This document shows, in pieces, positions 59,211 to 64,000 of a DNA stretch of 64,000 nucleotides (its first letter is position 1; each line of letters begins with the position of its first letter). The stretch lies in assembly GCA_036583965.1 (NCBI GenBank), contig JAZBQD010000025.1, positions 15,896,910 through 15,960,909 of the forward strand. Reading direction: 5' to 3'. Both the position numbers and the translations under genes were made by a program. This DNA comes from Prunella strophiata (Eukaryota > Chordata > Aves > Passeriformes > Prunellidae). The notes under the pieces were generated by a model that did not search any database, was not told the DNA's origin, and was given only the letters and a program-made list of their open reading frames with translations.

Positions 59211-59689
59211 GACCAGCTGAGGAAAAGGAAAGGAAGAGCTGAGCAGTGTGAAAATTGTGCCAGGGCACTGCCCAAGAGGTGTGTCAGGGCATAGAGCTCA
59301 CACCATTTTACCCAGCTAGGATTAATCCCTACAGATTATTAGTAAACCTTGCCAATAAATCAAGCTGTGGGAGTGCTTTCTAGACGTGTCAGACAGAGGG
59401 ATGGCATTGCATGGGGATGAAGGCAACCTGACTGCAGCTGGAAAGGCTGTGTGCCCTGCACTGGGCAGTGGAACCAAGCAGGGGCTACCTGGCACGACTG
59501 ACTGGCAGCAGAGGTGCCGTGGAGTCCCAGAGGTGCTGACCCATCCCAGTCCTTGTCCTTGTGCCACTGCCCTCTGGTGCAGTCCCTTCACGCCCTCCTC
59601 ACTCCTGCTCCCTGCTCAGACCCTCGCTCCCCCCTTTCTTGGCCGGGTGTTTGCCAGCACAGGTGCACTCTGGTCCCCCCCACCACTGC

Positions 59690-59895
59690 CCTTTTTTTAA
59701 TTAGACGATAAAGAAAGCGTCCTTTTGAAGCAGGTAGGGGATTCCTCACATCCCTGGCATTGCTGGGCTGCCTGACTGTAACCCTATTCCAGTTAAAAGC
59801 TTTCTGTGCCCATCCACGGCCCCACACCTGCAGTCAGATCCTCTCGGGCTGCCCTCTCGGCCACTTGTGCAATTACCCAACGTGATGATAACTGA
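59690..59895. promoter_or_regulatory. Candidate conserved non-coding element
   Basis: TTTTTTAATTAGACGATAAAGAAAGCGTCC at its left end, then ordinary sequence with GTGCAATTACCCAACGTGATGATAAC at its right end. Retained CpGs in AT-rich context. No coding signal. Confidence 0.35.
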
Positions 59896-60359
59896 GGCAG
59901 CACAGGAGGGACGGGGACTTGCCCCTGCCAGCTGCCACTGCCTTCACCCGTGGTGGGGGCAGGTGGGTCCCCCACTCTGGGCAGCCCAGCATCCACTCCT
60001 GCCTCTGGAGAGATCTGCTGATGATGGGTGCTGGGGGGACCTGGGACAGAGTAATTGTCCCCTCCCCATCTCAGGGACTGGTTGCTGTGGGCATAGGGAT
60101 GTTTGGCACAGAGCCCGAAACTGGGCTGGCATCTCTGCTCTTCCCAGCCTGGTGGGTGACTAGGGGAGAGAAACCCAAGCAACGGGGCTTGGAGTCCTCT
60201 TCTGGGCAGGGTCTCTGCTCCCTGGCCTTCGGGCAGCCTGGAGTCCTCAGGCAGATGGAGCAGATCCTCCTGCACCCAGTGCAGTCACTCCGAATGCACA
60301 TTCTCTCTGCAACCCCGTGAACGCCTCCTGCAGCCCCCAGCACATCCCTCAGCACGTCC

Positions 60360-60690
60360 CCTCACTGTGTGTCCCCACGGGCCCCAGGGCGAGCCGAGGC
60401 CGCCTGTCAGCGCCACCCGGCTCCCGTGTGCTGCCCGCTGTCCTGCGGAGCCAGGAACATTCACCCCGGCATGAGCCTGTGTGCTCTGCAGCGTGCCCCG
60501 GCCGGAGATAACCCAAGCGGAGGGAGCCCCAGGCTGCGCTTTAAATCCTCCAGTCCTGTGCCAGCCACCCCCAAGTGCCCAGCCCCTGTCCCACGGGCAG
60601 CATCTCCGCCGTGCCTGCGGCGAGGGGCCGGGGAGCCCAGCAGCCGCCCGGCGGGGACGGCCCGCGCACCGCAGCGGTGACGGCATTCAG
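60360..60690. promoter_or_regulatory. CpG-rich patch
   Basis: About 330 bases of raised CpG, densest at 60610-60680. It lies directly beside the AT-rich candidate element at 60690-60960, the same pairing as at 53.4-53.7 kb. Confidence 0.4.
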
Positions 60691-60960
60691 ATCCCGCTGT
60701 AAACCAATTGCTGCGCCCTGGCAGCTCTATTTCCACGCTCCCATGTTATTTTTTCACTCAATCACGGGGAGAATGACTGTTTTCCGTCGGCAGTTTTGCT
60801 TCTTTTTCCTCCTTTCTTGCTCCCTTTCTTTCTCAGGGCGAAGGATGGGGTCAGAGTGAATATTCATTTCCACGGTTCCAGCTCATTGAGAACAATAAGG
60901 GCAGTAAACAGAGGGCAGCATTGCTCAGGAATGTGAAGCATTTGCCTGCGGTTTAAAATT
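60690..60960. promoter_or_regulatory. Candidate conserved non-coding element
   Basis: Non-repetitive AT-rich block with AACCAATTGCTGCG, CATGTTATTTTTTCACTCAATCACGG, TTTTCCGTCGGCAG, GTGAATATTCATTTCCACGG and AGAACAATAAGG (SOX-like ACAAT). CpGs are retained throughout. Confidence 0.4.
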
Positions 60961-61974
60961 ACTAATTTTTTTACAGGCAAGATTTTTTTTCTTTTCTTTT
61001 TTTGAGACCTTTAAGAACAGGCCAAATTCTGCTTCCCCACATTGCCCTCTCCCCAGGATCTCCCAAATCTTCCCCCTCACCGGGTTTGTTGCAAATTGTC
61101 ACTAAGTGTGAGAGGTGGTGGAAGGCTGTGTGAGCCGGAGGTCCTGGGGCAGCCTGGCCTGGAGCAGGAGTGGAGAGGAGGGACACAAAGTCACAAAGTC
61201 ACCATCTGGAGCCACAGAACTCCCACCCGGTACCTGAGGATTTTGGGAATGGACACCAAGCAGTGCTGCTGCCTGCGCAGAAATGAAAATGAAATGTGTC
61301 TGGTGGGGAGAAGATTCCACCCTGGGCATCAGTGGTACTGGTCTGGGCTGTGGGCAGGGGAAATTGCAGGACACGCCTGCCCTTCCCAGGGCAAAGCCAG
61401 GCTGTGCCCACACAAGGATCTCATGCTGCTCTCAGGTTTGCTGTGCCCATCAGGAACAAGGGTGGGGGACAGCAGGGCCACCAGCTGCTGGGAGGGAGTG
61501 GGGGTGCCCAGAAGTGCCCCAAGACAGTGACAGTCAGCTGCTCCTCTACCTGGTACCCAGCACTTTCTGAGCCAGCTGGGACAATTTCTACCTCCAGCAG
61601 AGAAGCAGGTGCTGATTAGAATTGTGCTCCACCACTGTCCCCAGCCCAGAGCTGCTCCCCACCATTTCCAGTGCCATCCCATCCCTTTTCCCTCACTACC
61701 ATATGGCCCTGCTGCTGCTCCTCTTGCAACAGGAGCTGCTCTGGGAAGAACAAAGGGAATGGATGTCTCCACAGTTTCAGGGGGATCATTGCACCTGAGA
61801 GGATGCAGTTTTAGAGTTGTTCAGCTACCCAGAGCCACAGCTGGCACCCTGAGCCGTGGGACTTGGCCTGGGGGCACCTGCAGTATGTGATGTGAAGGCA
61901 CATGAGCTCCTGCTCAGCTGCACCAGTCCCCACGTCTCAGTCAATTCCTCCCCTCAGAGGGGGCAGAAGGACCA

Positions 61975-62135
61975 GGAGAGTCAGCTGAGGACATTTGGGC
62001 TCACAGCTTCACTTCCGAATGCAACAGAGGAGGGAAACGTTTTATTGAGAGCAATTGCTTTCATAGCCCGGCCCCAGCAGACACCCAAGCATCTTGTGTC
62101 AGGCTGATTAGCTCCAGATCCACACACGCTGGCTG
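61975..62135. promoter_or_regulatory. Candidate conserved non-coding element
   Basis: ACTTCCGAATGCAAC, AAACGTTTTATTGAGAGCAATTGC and CTGATTAGCTCC within about 160 bases; non-repetitive with retained CpGs. Confidence 0.3.
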
Positions 62136-64000
62136 TGTGGGGATGGCTGCCTCCCACTCCCCGCTCCCGCAGCCGCCCAGCCCCGGGGCTGCCCCCTGCC
62201 AACCTTCCACCCCACATTCCCAAAGACATTCAGGCTCCACTCGCCGGGAGCAGCTGCGGTTCCCCCCATCTGGATCCTCTTTGCAGATCCAGCTCCCAAA
62301 CATTTTGCTGCTCACCCAGAGGTTGAATGGAAACATTTGGGTCCTTTCTCTTTGCTTGCCTTTTCCTCTTTGTGGCCACAAAACCCCCTCTGTGCCTTGT
62401 GCTATGGCATCAGGAACACCCTGTGGGACATCAGGCAAAGATCATTGCAGATCCTAAACTGGATCCCACAACAGGATCAGCCCAGGCTAAGGGATGGATA
62501 TGGAGTCCCCTGGCTGATGCAGTTTGCTTCAGCTTTTACAAGAGCTGAACAACTTGAAGAGTCAGAAAGCATGAAGGATTATAGCAAAAAGCCCATAAAT
62601 CAAGTAAAAAGACATGGACATAAAGCTGGGAAGACATTTGCCTTTTATTGTCTCTTTGGACAGGCTTAGCATTTAAAGGCTTTTATCTCCTTCGTGTGGC
62701 TTTTCAGTTGGGCTCTAAGCCAATAGGTACCTCTTGTCCTTATTCTGCATTAAATTACACCACGGGGACAGGAGCCTGGGGAGCAGGTTGCCTGGATGAT
62801 GCATCCAATGCATCTGTGCCTGCTGCCAGGAAGACTCATCTTGCCTGGGCTCTCCCTCCCAGTGGCTGTGGCAGTTCTCCCACCCTGACAGCCTTAGTCT
62901 GTTGTCCAGCCTCAGCTGATGGGAGGAACTGCTCTATCCACAACTTAGGTGATGCTTTGGAACCAGCCAAAGGACTGTAACCTGTCTGGAATTAGTCTGG
63001 ATTTGACCCATGCCCACTAAAAGCCTGGATCTCAGTGCTCAGACGGAGAGAAGTCCCAAAAGCTCAAGGGTTTGTGCAAACTGTTGGGCAAATCCCATCT
63101 TTCTTCCTAACAGACAGTGCATCCTTCCTGCTCCCACTGCCAACAGACACCCCAAACCTGCAGTGAGCCAGAGGCACCCTGCTGATGGGCTGGGAGCCCC
63201 AAATACCCCCAGTACTCCTAATCACTGTATGGTCAGGAGAGGGCAAGCTGCCAGAGTGAAGGAGAATCTTGCAGGAGAGTCCCAGGGAAAATGCTGCCTT
63301 GGCCAAAACACCCCCACCAGCCAACAGGCAGGAGCTCGTGGTGAGCTTGCAGCAGAGGGGAGGGCTGTGATGGAGAGGGTGCACAGCCTCCCCAGTCTGG
63401 CAAGCAGACCCCTCAGCAGGGTGACTGGCCCAGCTGTGGTGACCCACAGTTTCAGGACAGGCTGTTCGTGCTACAGAGCTGGGTTTGCTTAATAACAGGC
63501 TTTGAATTGAATGTGCTTTTAGCATGGTTCCCTGCTGACACCAGACATTGGCTGTGTGATGAAAGACCTCTGCTCCCCCAGGCCAGGACCCCATGACTTC
63601 CTTCTCCAGACCTTCCCCTGGAAAAGTTATTGTCTCCCATAGAAGTTCCTGGGGAGTATCAGGGCACAGGAAGAGTGAAGGTGGCCATTGGACCCCCATG
63701 TCACCCACCCCTGCAAGAGCTTTCCCAAACAAGGTCATGGTCCCCAGAGGATCCCAGCACTATGGATATGGTCACAAGTGGGATGTGTAACCAGGAGTCA
63801 CTGGGGCAGGAGTGGGGCTGTGGGTGCTTGGTGGGCCATGTCCCAGCAGATGCCTGTGGCCAGGCTGGGTGGGGGATGGCCAGGAACCTCTGCATCTGCT
63901 GGCAGCTGCTCCCCCAAGAGCCACATGTGCCTGCACCCTGTGCCCCACTGCTCCCCCAGCTCTCCATCACCTGGGGTCTCTCCCATCACACCTCAGAGTC
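62136..64000. other. Downstream intergenic to window end, no gene seen
   Basis: Includes an AT-rich block at about 62560-62770 (several ATAAA and TTTAAAG motifs). No named repeat, RNA gene or coding domain was recognised up to the window end. Confidence 0.4.

Overview
This is a vertebrate, almost certainly avian, nuclear window built around one protein-coding gene. The bird assignment rests on many truncated CR1 LINE copies, with the typical 3' tail of repeated ATTCTGTGATTC-like units on either strand, and on a netrin whose sequence matches what I know of chicken netrin-2 (the avian counterpart of mammalian NTN3) far better than netrin-1. The species cannot be named from the sequence alone.

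Layout. 1-7.8 kb: 5' flank with CR1 fragments, two small CpG-rich patches and a 1.07-kb nearly A-free C/T-rich minisatellite (4.43-5.51 kb). 7.85-9.15 kb: a strong CpG island with a long polypyrimidine tract and a good splice donor at 8734/8735; it is the best candidate for the netrin promoter and a non-coding leader exon. 8.7-17.6 kb: putative leader intron. 17.56-39.71 kb: the netrin gene on the + strand, with six coding exons (17588-18554, 24845-25033, 30788-30937, 31882-31935, 38828-38902, 39163-39491) encoding 587 residues. All five coding introns are GT-AG and phase 1. 39.7-64 kb: about 24 kb with no exon I can support, holding CR1 copies, several CpG-rich patches and AT-rich non-repetitive blocks that look like conserved regulatory DNA.

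The protein is a complete secreted netrin: signal peptide, laminin N-terminal domain, three laminin-type EGF repeats (LE1-3), a short linker exon and a C-terminal netrin/C345C (NTR) module with a basic tail. Its family acts as laminin-related extracellular guidance cues for axons through DCC/neogenin and UNC5 receptors. The introns and downstream flank contain clusters of homeodomain-type TAAT/ATTA cores (best at 22.47-22.67 kb), plausible for a gene expressed in restricted neural territories, but this is inference until aligned across species.

Most other open frames in the window are GC-rich, low-complexity or repeat-derived shadows. I saw no tRNA, rRNA, CRISPR array or intact mobile element.
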